The notes under the pieces were generated by a model that worked only from the letters and a program-made list of their open reading frames with translations, ran no database searches and was not told the origin of the DNA. A stretch of 64,000 nt of DNA from Pseudoxanthomonas indica (GTDB lineage: Bacteria; Pseudomonadota; Gammaproteobacteria; Xanthomonadales; Xanthomonadaceae). Of this stretch, positions 48,873-59,987 are shown piece by piece. The stretch lies in contig NZ_FUZV01000002.1 in assembly GCF_900167565.1 (NCBI RefSeq), positions 310,001-374,000 of the forward strand, written 5' to 3'. Numbering within the stretch: the first letter of the stretch is position 1; each line of letters begins with the position of its first letter. The translations under genes and the position numbers were made by a program.

Positions 48873-50104
48873 ATCGCAAGGGCGACAAATCGCTGATCGT
48901 CGGACTCGACATCGGCACCTCCAAGGTCACGGCGCTGGTCGGCGAATACGCGCCGGGCAATCCCATCGAAGTGATCGGCATCGGCTCGCACGAATCGCGC
49001 GGACTCAAGCGCGGCGTGGTGGTCGATATCGAGTCCACCGTGCAATCAATCCAGCGCGCGGTGGAGGAGGCCGAGTTGATGGCCGGCTGCGAAATCCGCT
49101 CGGTCTACGCCTCGATTTCCGGCAACCACGTGCAATGCCGCAACTCGCCTGGCATCGTGCCGATCCGTGATGGCGAAGTGACCTGGGGCGATCTGGATCG
49201 CGTGCTGGAAGCGGCCAAGGCCGTGGCCATCCCGGCGGATCAGAAAATCCTTCATGCCATCCCGCGCGAGTACAAGCTGGACAACTCGCAGGAAGGCATC
49301 CGCAATCCGGTCGGCATGACCGGCGTGCGCCTGGAAGTGGACGCGCACCTGGTGTTCTGCGCGCAGTCGGCCGCGGCCAACATCAGCAAGTGCGTGCAGC
49401 GTTGCGGTTTGCAGATTGACGATCTGATCTTCTCCTCGCTGGCCTCCAGCGTGGCGGTGCTGACCAGCGACGAGCGTGAACTGGGCGTGGTGCTGGTCGA
49501 TGTCGGCGCGGGCACCACCGACCTGGCGGTGTTCGTGCAGGGCGCGATCTGCCACACGGCCTCGCTGCCGATTGCCGGCGATCAGGTCACCAACGACATC
49601 GCCCACATGCTGCGCACGCCCACCCCGGAAGCCGAGCAGATCAAGGTGCGTTACGCCTGCGCCTTGGCGCAGCTGGCCACCGCCGAAGAAAGCATCCAGG
49701 TGCCGAGCGTGGGCGATCGTCCGCCGCGACGCCTGCCGCGTCATTCGCTGGCGCAGGCCGTGCAGCAGCGCTACGAGGAAATCTTCGAGATGGTGCAGGC
49801 CGAACTGCGCCGTTCCGGTTTCGAAGAGCGCGTGCGTGCCGGCATGGTCCTGACCGGCGGCGCTTCCAAGATGGAAGGCGTGGTCGAACTGGCCGAGGAA
49901 ATGTTGCAGATGCCGGTGCGCGTGGGCATTCCGCAGCACGTCACCGGCTTGGGCGAAGTGGTTGGCAATCCGGTCCACGCCACCGGCGTGGGCCTGCTGC
50001 TGATGGGCAGCCAGATAGAACATCCGCGGCGTCCGTCCCTGCCTACGGGCAAGGCCGGCAGCTGGTTCAAGAAGATCCAGAACTGGTATCGCGGCGAGTT
50101 TTGA
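48869..50104 (+). CDS. ftsA: Cell division protein FtsA
   Basis: 411 residues. Actin-like ATPase: LIVGLDIGTSKVTALVGEYA (phosphate 1), GVVLVDVGAGTTDLAVFVQG (phosphate 2), RAGMVLTGGASKMEGVVELA (adenosine). Domain 1C region SGNHVQCRNSPGIVPI is present. The C-terminus GSWFKKIQNWYRGEF is the amphipathic membrane-targeting helix. It tethers FtsZ to the membrane. A 125-base gap follows before ftsZ. Confidence 0.97.
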   Translation: MNRKGDKSLIVGLDIGTSKVTALVGEYAPGNPIEVIGIGSHESRGLKRGVVVDIESTVQSIQRAVEEAELMAGCEIRSVYASISGNHVQCRNSPGIVPIRDGEVTWGDLDRVLEAAKAVAIPADQKILHAIPREYKLDNSQEGIRNPVGMTGVRLEVDAHLVFCAQSAAANISKCVQRCGLQIDDLIFSSLASSVAVLTSDERELGVVLVDVGAGTTDLAVFVQGAICHTASLPIAGDQVTNDIAHMLRTPTPEAEQIKVRYACALAQLATAEESIQVPSVGDRPPRRLPRHSLAQAVQQRYEEIFEMVQAELRRSGFEERVRAGMVLTGGASKMEGVVELAEEMLQMPVRVGIPQHVTGLGEVVGNPVHATGVGLLLMGSQIEHPRRPSLPTGKAGSWFKKIQNWYRGEF

Positions 50105-50229
50105 GCAGTAGCAAGTGCAAGTGCGTCGAGCGGCGGGCAGGGACGGAGTGAAGCGATTTTGCAGTACGCGGTAACACCTAAAACACAACAGTACGCCGGC
50201 GTCGTACCGGCTCAATGAGGACAATGGAC

Positions 50230-51465
50230 ATGGCACATTTCGAACTGGTTGAAAAAATGGCTCCGAATGCGGTGATCAAGGTGGTGGGCGTGGGCGGCGG
50301 CGGCGGCAACGCCGTGGCGCACATGGTCAACAGCAGCGTGGATGGCGTCGAGTTCATCACTGCCAACACCGATTCGCAGGCCATCAAGAATTGCGGCGCC
50401 AAGTTGCAACTGCAGCTGGGCGGCAACGTCACCAAGGGTCTGGGCGCTGGCGCCAACCCGGAAGTGGGTCGCCAGGCCGCACTGGAAGATCGCGAGCGCA
50501 TCATCGAAGCGCTGGACGGCGCCGACATGGTGTTCATCACCGCCGGCATGGGCGGTGGCACCGGTACCGGCGCAGCGCCGGTGGTAGCGCAGCTGGCCAA
50601 GGAGATGGGCATCCTGACCGTGGCCGTGGTGACCAAGCCGTTCCCGTTCGAAGGCCGTCGCCGCATGCAGGTGGCGCTCAAGGGCATCGAGGAACTGAGC
50701 CATCACTGCGACTCGCTGATCACCATCCCCAATGAAAAGCTGATCACCGTGCTGGGCCGAAACGCCACCATGATCCAGGCCTTCCGCGCCGCCAACGACG
50801 TGCTGCTGGGCGCCGTGCAGGGCATCGCCGATCTGATCGTGCGTCCGGGCCTGATCAACGTCGACTTTGCCGACGTGCGCACCGTGATGAGCGAAATGGG
50901 CCTGGCGATGATGGGCACTGGCCATGCGCGTGGTGATGATCGTGCCCAGGCTGCGGCCGAGAGCGCGATCCAGAACCCGCTGCTGGACGACGTCAACCTG
51001 TCCGGCGCCAACGGCATCCTGGTCAACATCACCGCCGGTCCGGACTTCACCATGGCCGAGTTCGACGAAGTGGGCCGCACCATCGAAGGCTTTGCATCGG
51101 AAGACGCCACCGTGGTCGTCGGCACCGTGCTGGATCCGGAAATGCAGGACGAAGTGCGCGTGACCGTGGTCGCCACCGGCCTGAACCGCAGCGCCGGCCG
51201 TCAGGCGGTGGGTGGTCGCGGCGGCATGGAACGCGAGACGGTGCGTGCGCCGATCAAGCTGGTCCGTGACGCCACCACCGGCCTGCCGGCGTATGACGCC
51301 ATGGCCAACCTGGATCCGGTGGCCGATGCCGTCGGTGGCCTGGGCCTGCGCCGTGGTTCGGCCAGCCCGGCGCCGAGCATGTCCTCCGCTCCGGTCGCCG
51401 CCGCAGCGGACCTGCCGGCGGACTACCTGGATATCCCGGCCTTCCTGCGTCGCCAGGCCGACTGA
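50230..51465 (+). CDS. ftsZ: Cell division GTPase FtsZ
   Basis: 411 residues. ATG 50230 chosen: GAGGA at 50217-50221 is eight bases upstream, whereas ATG 50224 is only two bases from it and ATG 50215 overlaps it. [30 protein letters not shown], the tubulin signature [20 protein letters not shown] and [11 protein letters not shown] are present. The conserved C-terminal peptide [12 protein letters not shown] binds FtsA/ZipA. The 125-base gap has a GTACG/CGTAC hairpin near 50190-50206 and two CAGTACGC copies, possibly an internal ftsZ promoter region. Confidence 0.98.
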   Translation: MAHFELVEKMAPNAVIKVVGVGGGGGNAVAHMVNSSVDGVEFITANTDSQAIKNCGAKLQLQLGGNVTKGLGAGANPEVGRQAALEDRERIIEALDGADMVFITAGMGGGTGTGAAPVVAQLAKEMGILTVAVVTKPFPFEGRRRMQVALKGIEELSHHCDSLITIPNEKLITVLGRNATMIQAFRAANDVLLGAVQGIADLIVRPGLINVDFADVRTVMSEMGLAMMGTGHARGDDRAQAAAESAIQNPLLDDVNLSGANGILVNITAGPDFTMAEFDEVGRTIEGFASEDATVVVGTVLDPEMQDEVRVTVVATGLNRSAGRQAVGGRGGMERETVRAPIKLVRDATTGLPAYDAMANLDPVADAVGGLGLRRGSASPAPSMSSAPVAAAADLPADYLDIPAFLRRQAD

Positions 51466-51522
51466 TTCAAAGCAGCACCCCTCCCTGGAGACGGGGAGGG
51501 CAGAAGTACCGCCTTGTCCTTG

Positions 51523-51554
51523 GCTGCCGGACCACCCGGTCCGGCAGCGTTTTC
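51523..51554 (+). terminator. Intrinsic terminator after ftsZ
   Basis: GCTGCCGGACC (51523-51533) and GGTCCGGCAGC (51538-51548) make a perfect 11-bp stem with loop ACCC, followed by GTTTTCT. It closes the dcw message 58 bases after ftsZ, so lpxC needs the promoter found just downstream. Confidence 0.85.
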
Positions 51555-51619
51555 TCCGATGGCCAACCGGCCAGCTTCGGAGGTGGATGTTTCACTGCCG
51601 GGACAGTGTGATTCTTCCG

Positions 51620-51648
51620 TTAAGATTCAGCTAATTGCGTGGTATTCT
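51620..51648 (+). promoter_or_regulatory. lpxC promoter
   Basis: TTAAGA (51620-51625), 17-base spacer, TATTCT (51643-51648) preceded by TGG as a partial extended -10. It lies between the ftsZ terminator and lpxC ATG 51688, leaving a leader of ~33 bases. The position supports independent transcription of lpxC. Confidence 0.7.
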
Positions 51649-51687
51649 CGCCGCCCTTGGACGCACATTCCTCGGTCCCCACACCCG

Positions 51688-52605
51688 ATGGCCCAACAAC
51701 GAACCCTCAAGAACGTCATCCGCGCCACCGGCGTGGGCCTGCACAGTGGCGAAAAGGTCTACATGACCTTGCGTCCGGCCCCGGTGGATACCGGAGTGGT
51801 GTTCCGTCGCGTCGACCTCGAGCCGGTCGTTGAAATGCCCGCGAGCGCCGAGCTGGTCACCGAGACCACGCTCTGCACCGGCCTGACCTGCCAGGGCGCC
51901 AAAGTCCAGACCGTTGAACACCTGATGTCGGCACTCGCCGGCCTCGGCGTGGACAACGTCTATGTGGAACTGTCCTCGGCCGAACTGCCGATCATGGATG
52001 GCTCGGCCGGTCCGTTCGTGTTCCTGCTGCAGTCGGCGGGCATCGCCGAGCAGAACGCACCCAAGCGCTTCATCCGGATCACCGCACCGATTGAAGTGAC
52101 CGACGGCGACAAGGTCGCCCGCTTCACCCCGTACAACGGCTTCAAGGTCGGCTTCACGGTCAAGTTCGATCACCCGATGATTCCGGCCGCGCAATCACGC
52201 GCCGAGGTGGAGTTCTCCACCGGGGCGTACATCAAGGAAGTCTCGCGCGCCCGCACCTTCGGCTTCATGCGCGATTTGGAATACATGCGCGAGCGCAACC
52301 TGGGCCTGGGCGGCTCGATGGACAACGCCATCGTCCTGGACGAGTTCCGTGTGCTCAACGACGACGGCCTGCGTTACGCCGACGAGTTCGTCCGCCACAA
52401 GATCCTCGACGCCATCGGCGATCTCTACCTGGCCGGTCGCCCGATCCTGGGCGCCTACGAGGGCTACAAGTCCGGCCATGCGCTCAACAACAAGCTGGTC
52501 CGGGCCCTGCTGGCCCAACCGCAGGCCTGGGAAGAAGTGACCTTCCAGGACGCCGGCCGGCCCTCGCCGGTGCTCTACGGCACCCCGGCCACGGCCTCGG
52601 CCTGA
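51688..52605 (+). CDS. lpxC: UDP-3-O-acyl-N-acetylglucosamine deacetylase LpxC
   Basis: 305 residues from ATG 51688 ([20 protein letters not shown]). Zinc ligands: His in [18 protein letters not shown], and His and Asp in [19 protein letters not shown]; catalytic His in [17 protein letters not shown]. The hotdog-like region [20 protein letters not shown] contains the conserved Glu. It catalyses the first committed step of lipid A synthesis in the cytoplasm. No long frame is apparent upstream of the promoter. Confidence 0.98.
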   Translation: MAQQRTLKNVIRATGVGLHSGEKVYMTLRPAPVDTGVVFRRVDLEPVVEMPASAELVTETTLCTGLTCQGAKVQTVEHLMSALAGLGVDNVYVELSSAELPIMDGSAGPFVFLLQSAGIAEQNAPKRFIRITAPIEVTDGDKVARFTPYNGFKVGFTVKFDHPMIPAAQSRAEVEFSTGAYIKEVSRARTFGFMRDLEYMRERNLGLGGSMDNAIVLDEFRVLNDDGLRYADEFVRHKILDAIGDLYLAGRPILGAYEGYKSGHALNNKLVRALLAQPQAWEEVTFQDAGRPSPVLYGTPATASA

Positions 52606-52610
52606 GCCCA

Positions 52611-52630
52611 CCGGCGTCATTCGACGCCGG
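52611..52630. terminator. Hairpin after lpxC
   Basis: CCGGCGTC and GACGCCGG form an 8-bp stem with loop ATTC six bases after the lpxC stop. A CTTC rather than a T tract follows. The rest of the 200-base gap to dciA (52631-52805) is relatively AT-rich, with GTTAACG near 52724, and holds no recognised gene. Confidence 0.5.
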
Positions 52631-52805
52631 CTTCACGACAAATCTGATCCAAATCCCGGTTCGATCGGCAAACCGCCGCTACGCATGGTCGTTTTTGAGA
52701 CGTGCGTCTGATTTTGTTGTGAACGTTAACGCCGTTTTAACTTTTGGCTAACGACCCGACCAGCGGTGGCCGGTACTATGCCCCCTGCTTCGCGCCGCGG
52801 GTCCC

Positions 52806-53279
52806 CTACCGCTTTCGCCCGCCGCGCCGGCTGCCAGGAGTTGTGTCCCCGGAAGAGTTCGGGGTTTCCAGGGACGCCAGGACGGCTGCAAGCGCTTTGC
52901 GCGACGCGTCAGTGACAGGGGTAGTTGCAGGTCCATCGGCCCGGAGCGGCGGATGGAGTGGAGACAAAGAAATTTTGACGGTGACTTCGGTGACTGTCAG
53001 GCCGATGGAACGGGCCGCATCAAGGAGTTCGGCCGAGGCAAGCCTGAGTTTGGCGCGCCACACGGGGGAGTCGACGATAAAAACGAGCCGTTCGCCGGCC
53101 ACATTCGCCAATCGGCAATGCGGGGCCAGGGCGGGCGGGAGACAGGGGCGAAGTTGCTGTTCCAAGTCGTCGAGCCAGAGGGCACGACGGACCGGGTCGG
53201 TAGCGGACCCCGTCAGTGCGGCCTGCAAGGCGCGCTGCGGGTAGTTCGGACCACGCGGCTTGGACTTCGAATCAGACAT
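52806..53279 (-). CDS. dciA: DciA/DUF721 family, predicted DnaB helicase operator
   Basis: 157 residues. DUF721 pattern: LEQQLRPCLPPALAPHCRLA, GERLVFIVDSPVWRAKLRLA and SAELLDAARSIGLTVTEVTV, giving the K-homology-like domain of DciA. The C-terminus is disordered and Pro/Ser/Arg-rich. DciA is the ancestral bacterial loader/operator of the replicative helicase where DnaC is absent. Its start lies only eight bases from the divergent M23 peptidase start. Confidence 0.85.
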   Translation of the reverse strand: MSDSKSKPRGPNYPQRALQAALTGSATDPVRRALWLDDLEQQLRPCLPPALAPHCRLANVAGERLVFIVDSPVWRAKLRLASAELLDAARSIGLTVTEVTVKISLSPLHPPLRADGPATTPVTDASRKALAAVLASLETPNSSGDTTPGSRRGGRKR

Positions 53280-53287
53280 CGGTATTT

Positions 53288-54238
53288 ATGGCTTTCCAAA
53301 ACATCCTCAACAATACGCGTGCTTGGCTGGTCCAGCATCTTGCTGGCCCGTCCTACCACGCGCGGCGTGTCATCCACGCCCGTCCGCTCACCATCGCCTC
53401 GTGCGTGCTGGCCGTGGGTCTGGTCGCCGGCCTGGCCGGTCGCAGTGCACTGGGCATGGCCCAGGTGTCGGTGCTGCAGGCCAAGGCGGATCGCCAGGGC
53501 GCGGAACTGGAGCAGGTGCGCCGCGGCGCCCAGCAAGAGATCAACGCCATGGCCGCCCGCCTGGGTGAGCTGCAGGCCCAGTCCAACCGCCTCAACGCGC
53601 TCGGCGAACGGCTGACCCGCATGGGCCAGCTGGAAGACGGCGAGTTCGATTTCGAAGAGCCGGTGGGCGTGGGTGGTAATGATGTCACCTACGACATGTC
53701 GCCGTCCGAGTTGAATCGCGAAGTCGGCCAGCTCGAGCGCCAGTTTGCCGCCTCCGGGCAGCAGCTGTCGGTGCTGGAGTCGCTGCTGTTCAATCGCGAA
53801 CTGGACAAGAACGCCACGCCTTCGCGCATGCCGATCGCCAACAGCTACATCACCTCGGGCTTTGGTGGCCGCGCCGATCCGTTCGGCGGCGGTGGTCAGT
53901 ACCACAAGGGCATCGACTTCAAGGCCAAGGTGGGCGACCCCGTGTTGTCCGTGGCCGATGGCGTGGTCAGCTTCGCCGGCGTCAAGGGCGGCTACGGCAA
54001 CGTGGTCGACGTGGATCACGGCAATGGCTACGTCACCCGTTACGCGCACAACTCGCGGCTGGTGGTGAAGGCCGGCGATCTGGTGCGCGTGGGCCAGGAA
54101 GTGGCCCGTGCCGGTTCCACCGGCCGCTCCACCGGCGCCCACGTGCATTTCGAGGTGTGGGAAAACGGCCGAGTGGTCAACCCGCGCAAGTTCCTGGGCG
54201 ATGGCCCCACCCCGGTAGGCAAGGTGCAGCGCGGCTGA
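53288..54238 (+). CDS. M23/LytM-domain peptidase, membrane-anchored
   Basis: 316 residues from ATG 53288. N-terminal anchor ~40-60 (LTIASCVLAVGLVAGLAGRS), coiled coil ~65-170 (ELEQVRRGAQQEINAMAARL and following), then LytM domain: ITSGFGGRADPFGGGGQYHK, HKGIDFKAKVGDPVLSVADG, YVTRYAHNS and STGAHVHFEVWENGR. His-x3-Asp and His-x-His zinc ligands are intact, so it should be a peptidoglycan endopeptidase or active LytM factor in the periplasm. Lies between dciA and secA, as is usual in xanthomonads. No ribosome site is obvious. Confidence 0.9.
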   Translation: MAFQNILNNTRAWLVQHLAGPSYHARRVIHARPLTIASCVLAVGLVAGLAGRSALGMAQVSVLQAKADRQGAELEQVRRGAQQEINAMAARLGELQAQSNRLNALGERLTRMGQLEDGEFDFEEPVGVGGNDVTYDMSPSELNREVGQLERQFAASGQQLSVLESLLFNRELDKNATPSRMPIANSYITSGFGGRADPFGGGGQYHKGIDFKAKVGDPVLSVADGVVSFAGVKGGYGNVVDVDHGNGYVTRYAHNSRLVVKAGDLVRVGQEVARAGSTGRSTGAHVHFEVWENGRVVNPRKFLGDGPTPVGKVQRG

Positions 54239-54310
54239 TGCCGTGATGGGGCAAAGGCGTCAGGGTTGATTCCCCGGCCCGCGCCCCAAGTTACAATGCG
54301 GTGTTGCCAG

Positions 54311-54338
54311 ACAGGGCGCCTAGCGCCCTGTTTCGTTT
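54311..54338 (+). terminator. Intrinsic terminator between the M23 gene and secA
   Basis: ACAGGGCGC (54311-54319) pairs perfectly with GCGCCCTGT (54323-54331) across loop CTA, followed by TTCGTTTT. It is 72 bases after the peptidase stop and ~45 bases before secA ATG, so it may terminate the first gene or attenuate secA. The remaining leader before secA has no recognised SecM-like coding frame. Confidence 0.75.
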
Positions 54339-54383
54339 TGGGCCCTTTGCCGGCCCAACGCTCATTTCCAACCGGTTCCTTAC

Positions 54384-57119
<2,736 letters not shown>

Positions 57120-57160
57120 GCCGTCGCCCATGCCGCGCCCTGATGGCGCGGCGCGATCCG

Positions 57161-57186
57161 GAAAGGCCGCCGCAAGGCGGCCTTTC
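57161..57186 (+). terminator. Terminator after secA
   Basis: GAAAGGCCGCC and GGCGGCCTTTC form a perfect 11-bp stem with GCAA tetraloop; the stem itself carries AAA/TTT. A second hairpin (GCCGCGCC/GGCGCGGC, 57132-57152) precedes it. The next gene starts at 57332; the stretch between has no recognised feature. Confidence 0.75.
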
Positions 57187-57331
57187 TGCATCTAGGTATG
57201 GGCATTCCCCGTTTCCCTGTAGGAGGGGCGACCAGACATACGTCTGTTGAGAGCCAGCCCCGAACCGGCCATCCCCCCACCCCATGACTTCCGGCGTTGC
57301 ACGACCCTGCAACTACCGGCAAGCTTCAGCC

Positions 57332-58318
57332 ATGTCCTCCGAACCGCTGCGATCCATCCATGTCATGGCTGGGGTCATCACCGACCCGCGCGGCCGCATC
57401 CTGCTGACCCGCCGCACCGAAGGCCGGGATCTGGCCGGTCGCTGGGAATTCCCCGGCGGCAAGCGCGAACCCGGCGAGACCGAAGCCCAGGCGCTGTCGC
57501 GCGAACTGCACGAAGAACTCGGCATCGCCGTTGAAGTGGGCGAGCCCCTCATCACCGTGCCGCAGCAATACCCCGACAAACGCCTGCGCCTGGACGTGCG
57601 CCATATCGCCTCCTGGAAGGGCGCCCCGCGCGGCCACGAAGGCCAGGCGCTGGCCTGGGTCGCGCCCGATAAACTGCCGCGCTACGCGATGCCGCCGGCG
57701 GATCGCCCGGTGGTGGCGGCGCTGCTGCATCCGGATCGTTACCTGGTCACGCCGGTCCCCGCCGCAGGCGAAGACACCACCTGGCTGGTCCAGTTGGAAG
57801 CCGCGCTGTCGGCTGGCGTGCGCCGCGTGCAAATTCGCCTGCCCGGCATGGGCGAGGACGCCCGCCGCCGCCTCGCGCGCCTGGCCGTCACCCTCTGTCG
57901 CAAGGCCAACGCCGAGGTGCTGATCAACGGCGACCTGCGCCTGGCCCGCGAACTGGAAACCGGTGTGCACCTGCGCGCGGCGCAGCTGCCAGAACTGTCC
58001 CTGCGTCCCCTGTCCGACGCGGTCCCGGTCGCGGCCTCCTGCCATACCGCCGAAGAACTGCGTCGCGCCGAAGACCTGGGCTGCGACTTCGTGGTGCTGG
58101 GCAGTGTCCAGGCCACCGCCAGCCATCCCGGCGCGGCGCCGTTGGGCTGGGAAGGTTTCGCACGCCTGCGCGAATCGGTGTCGCTACCCATCTACGCCAT
58201 TGGCGGCATGCAACCGGACCAGATCGATCACGCCCGCCAGCAGGGCGCGCAGGGCATCGCCGCCATCCGCGGGCTGTGGCCGGTGACGGCGGAAGCCGTG
58301 GCGACCAGTTTGAGTTGA
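57332..58318 (+). CDS. Nudix hydrolase (MutT-like) fused to ThiE/TenI-like domain
   Basis: 328 residues from ATG 57332 (MSSEPLRSIHVMAGVITD). Residues ~8-135 are MutT-like with a full Nudix box GGKREPGETEAQALSRELHE then ELGI. It should hydrolyse oxidised nucleotides such as 8-oxo-dGTP. Residues ~145-325 have the thiamine-phosphate synthase barrel outline (GVRRVQIRLPGMG; HLRAAQLPELS; CDFVVLGSVQATASHPG; PIYAIGGM), but the QxRxK and ND substrate motifs of ThiE are altered, so thiamine synthesis activity is doubtful. This fusion is known in gammaproteobacteria near secA. Confidence 0.9.
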   Translation: MSSEPLRSIHVMAGVITDPRGRILLTRRTEGRDLAGRWEFPGGKREPGETEAQALSRELHEELGIAVEVGEPLITVPQQYPDKRLRLDVRHIASWKGAPRGHEGQALAWVAPDKLPRYAMPPADRPVVAALLHPDRYLVTPVPAAGEDTTWLVQLEAALSAGVRRVQIRLPGMGEDARRRLARLAVTLCRKANAEVLINGDLRLARELETGVHLRAAQLPELSLRPLSDAVPVAASCHTAEELRRAEDLGCDFVVLGSVQATASHPGAAPLGWEGFARLRESVSLPIYAIGGMQPDQIDHARQQGAQGIAAIRGLWPVTAEAVATSLS

Positions 58319-58324
58319 GCCGAT

Positions 58325-58942
58325 CTACCTGGCTGCTTCCGCCAATGCGCGATAACGCGCATCCAGTTCGGCCACCGCCTGGTCCAGATGATCCCAGTGG
58401 CCGTCGTTGATCACGATGTCATCGGCCAAGGCCAAGCGCTGTTCGCGACTCGCCTGCGCATCGATCATGCGATCCGCCAACGCCGCATCAATCCCGTCGC
58501 GCTCCATCAAACGCGCCTGCTGCATCGCGCGCGGCACATCCACCACCAGCACGCGATCCAGCCAGGGGTAGGCCGTGCGGCCACCGCCTTCGGTCAGCAG
58601 GGGAATGGTCGCCACCGCGTAGATGCTGTCGGCTGCACTGCAGATCTCATGCATGCGCTGGCGGATGCGCGGATGCAGGATGCCTTCCAGCGCGCGCCGC
58701 TCGCCTTCATCGGTGAACACATGCGCCCGCAACGCCGCGCGATCCAGCCGGCCATCGGCGGTGAGCATGCCGCCACCAAACCGCGCCGCCACCTCGGCCA
58801 ACGCCGGCTCGCCCGGCTCGACAATCGCCCGGGCAATCAAATCCGCATCGGCAATGACAATCCCGCGCGCGGCAAAGCACCGCTCCAGCGCACTCTTGCC
58901 GGAAGCGATGCCACCGGTCAGTCCAATCACGTAATCGCTCAT
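58325..58942 (-). CDS. coaE: Dephospho-CoA kinase
   Basis: 205 residues. P-loop VIGLTGGIASGKSALERCFA, ADADLIARAIVEPGEPALAE, FGGGMLTADGRLDRAALRAH and VDVPRAMQQARLMERDG define CoaE, which performs the last step of coenzyme A synthesis. Converges with the Nudix fusion gene (six-base gap). In many gammaproteobacteria coaE follows pilD, as here. Confidence 0.96.
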   Translation of the reverse strand: MSDYVIGLTGGIASGKSALERCFAARGIVIADADLIARAIVEPGEPALAEVAARFGGGMLTADGRLDRAALRAHVFTDEGERRALEGILHPRIRQRMHEICSAADSIYAVATIPLLTEGGGRTAYPWLDRVLVVDVPRAMQQARLMERDGIDAALADRMIDAQASREQRLALADDIVINDGHWDHLDQAVAELDARYRALAEAAR

Positions 58943-59009
58943 AAGCCGATTATGGTCGCGGCAATGGCCTATCGGCGAGGCCTGTTAGCCCCTTCCGCCG
59001 CTTGCGGGG

Positions 59010-59059
59010 ACACATCGGCAGGATTGCCGATGTGTACGGCGAAGCCGCCCGAAGGGCGG
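59010..59059. repeat. REP-like double hairpin between pilD and coaE
   Basis: ACACATCGGCA/TGCCGATGTGT (59010-59035, loop GGAT, perfect 11 bp) and CCGCCC/GGGCGG (59045-59059) occur in the 172-base gap. CCTTCCGCCGCTTGCGGGG just before resembles the palindrome at 34502. It could end the pil message or protect its 3' end. Confidence 0.55.
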
Positions 59060-59114
59060 GCCACAGAGATGTGGCGAGTACACGCTGGGAGGGGGGCAGT
59101 CCGAAGCCGACCCT

Positions 59115-59978
59115 CTACCTCATCCCCGCAAATCTAAGGTAAGCATCAATCAAATCCTTACCCCAGAAAAACACAATCCACCCGGCAATCGCCAGATACG
59201 GCCCGAACGGAATCGGCGTAGCCCGGTCGCGCCCCTTCACCGCCAGCCAGATGGAGCCGATGATCGCCCCCACCAGCGAGGAGATCAGGATGGTCGGCAG
59301 CACGCCCTTCAACCCGGTCCAGGCACCAATCGCCGCCAGCAGCTTGAAGTCGCCGTGGCCCATGCCTTCCTTGCCGGTCAGCTGCTTGAACAGCCACCAC
59401 ACCGACCACAGCGAGATATAGCCGGCCATCGCCCCCAGCACGGCCGACTTGGGCGGCAGGTACAGGTTTTCCACGCTGGCGATCAGGCCCAGCCACATCA
59501 GCGGCAGGGTCAACTGGTCCGGCAGCAGGCGGGTGCGCAGGTCGATGCCCGACAGCGCCACCAGGAAGCAACTCAACAGCGCCGCGCCAAAGCCCTGCCA
59601 GCCGAAGCCGAAGCGCCAGACCGAGGCCACCACCAGCACGCTGGTCAGCAGCTCCACCAGCGGGTACTGCGGCGAGATGGGCGCCTTGCAATGTCGGCAG
59701 CGGCCGCGCAGGGCCAGCCAGCTGATCAGCGGGATGTTCTCGAACCAGGACAGCTTGTGCTTGCAGTGCGGGCAGTGCGAGCTTTCGACCACAATGCCCG
59801 GTGGGGGCGGGTCGTAGATGTCCTGTTCTTCCAGGATGTCGCGCGCCTCACGCCGCCACTGCCACTCCAGCTTGCGCGGCAGGCGCAGGATCACCACGTT
59901 GAGGAAGCTGCCCACCAACAGGCCAAGACCGGCCGCGACTGGGAAGCCGAGGCCGGGATGCTGATCTAGAAATGCCAT
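59115..59978 (-). CDS. pilD: Prepilin peptidase/N-methyltransferase PilD
   Basis: 287 residues, polytopic. Zinc-like tetracysteine CPHCKHKLSWFENIPLISWL...CRHCKAPIS in the first cytoplasmic loop, and the two catalytic Asp of A24 peptidases in GIDLRTRLLPDQL and GKEGMGHGDFKLLAAIGAW (GxGD). Cleaves type III signals and N-methylates the new Phe. With no peptidase in the gsp operon, it likely serves both T4P and T2SS. Nine bases after pilC. Confidence 0.97.
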   Translation of the reverse strand: MAFLDQHPGLGFPVAAGLGLLVGSFLNVVILRLPRKLEWQWRREARDILEEQDIYDPPPPGIVVESSHCPHCKHKLSWFENIPLISWLALRGRCRHCKAPISPQYPLVELLTSVLVVASVWRFGFGWQGFGAALLSCFLVALSGIDLRTRLLPDQLTLPLMWLGLIASVENLYLPPKSAVLGAMAGYISLWSVWWLFKQLTGKEGMGHGDFKLLAAIGAWTGLKGVLPTILISSLVGAIIGSIWLAVKGRDRATPIPFGPYLAIAGWIVFFWGKDLIDAYLRFAGMR

Positions 59979-59987
59979 CGGGCCAGT

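Noticed and set aside
54239-54383. SecM-like arrest peptide before secA
   Set aside because: No frame with a signal peptide and arrest motif was found in this gap; only an intrinsic terminator is visible.
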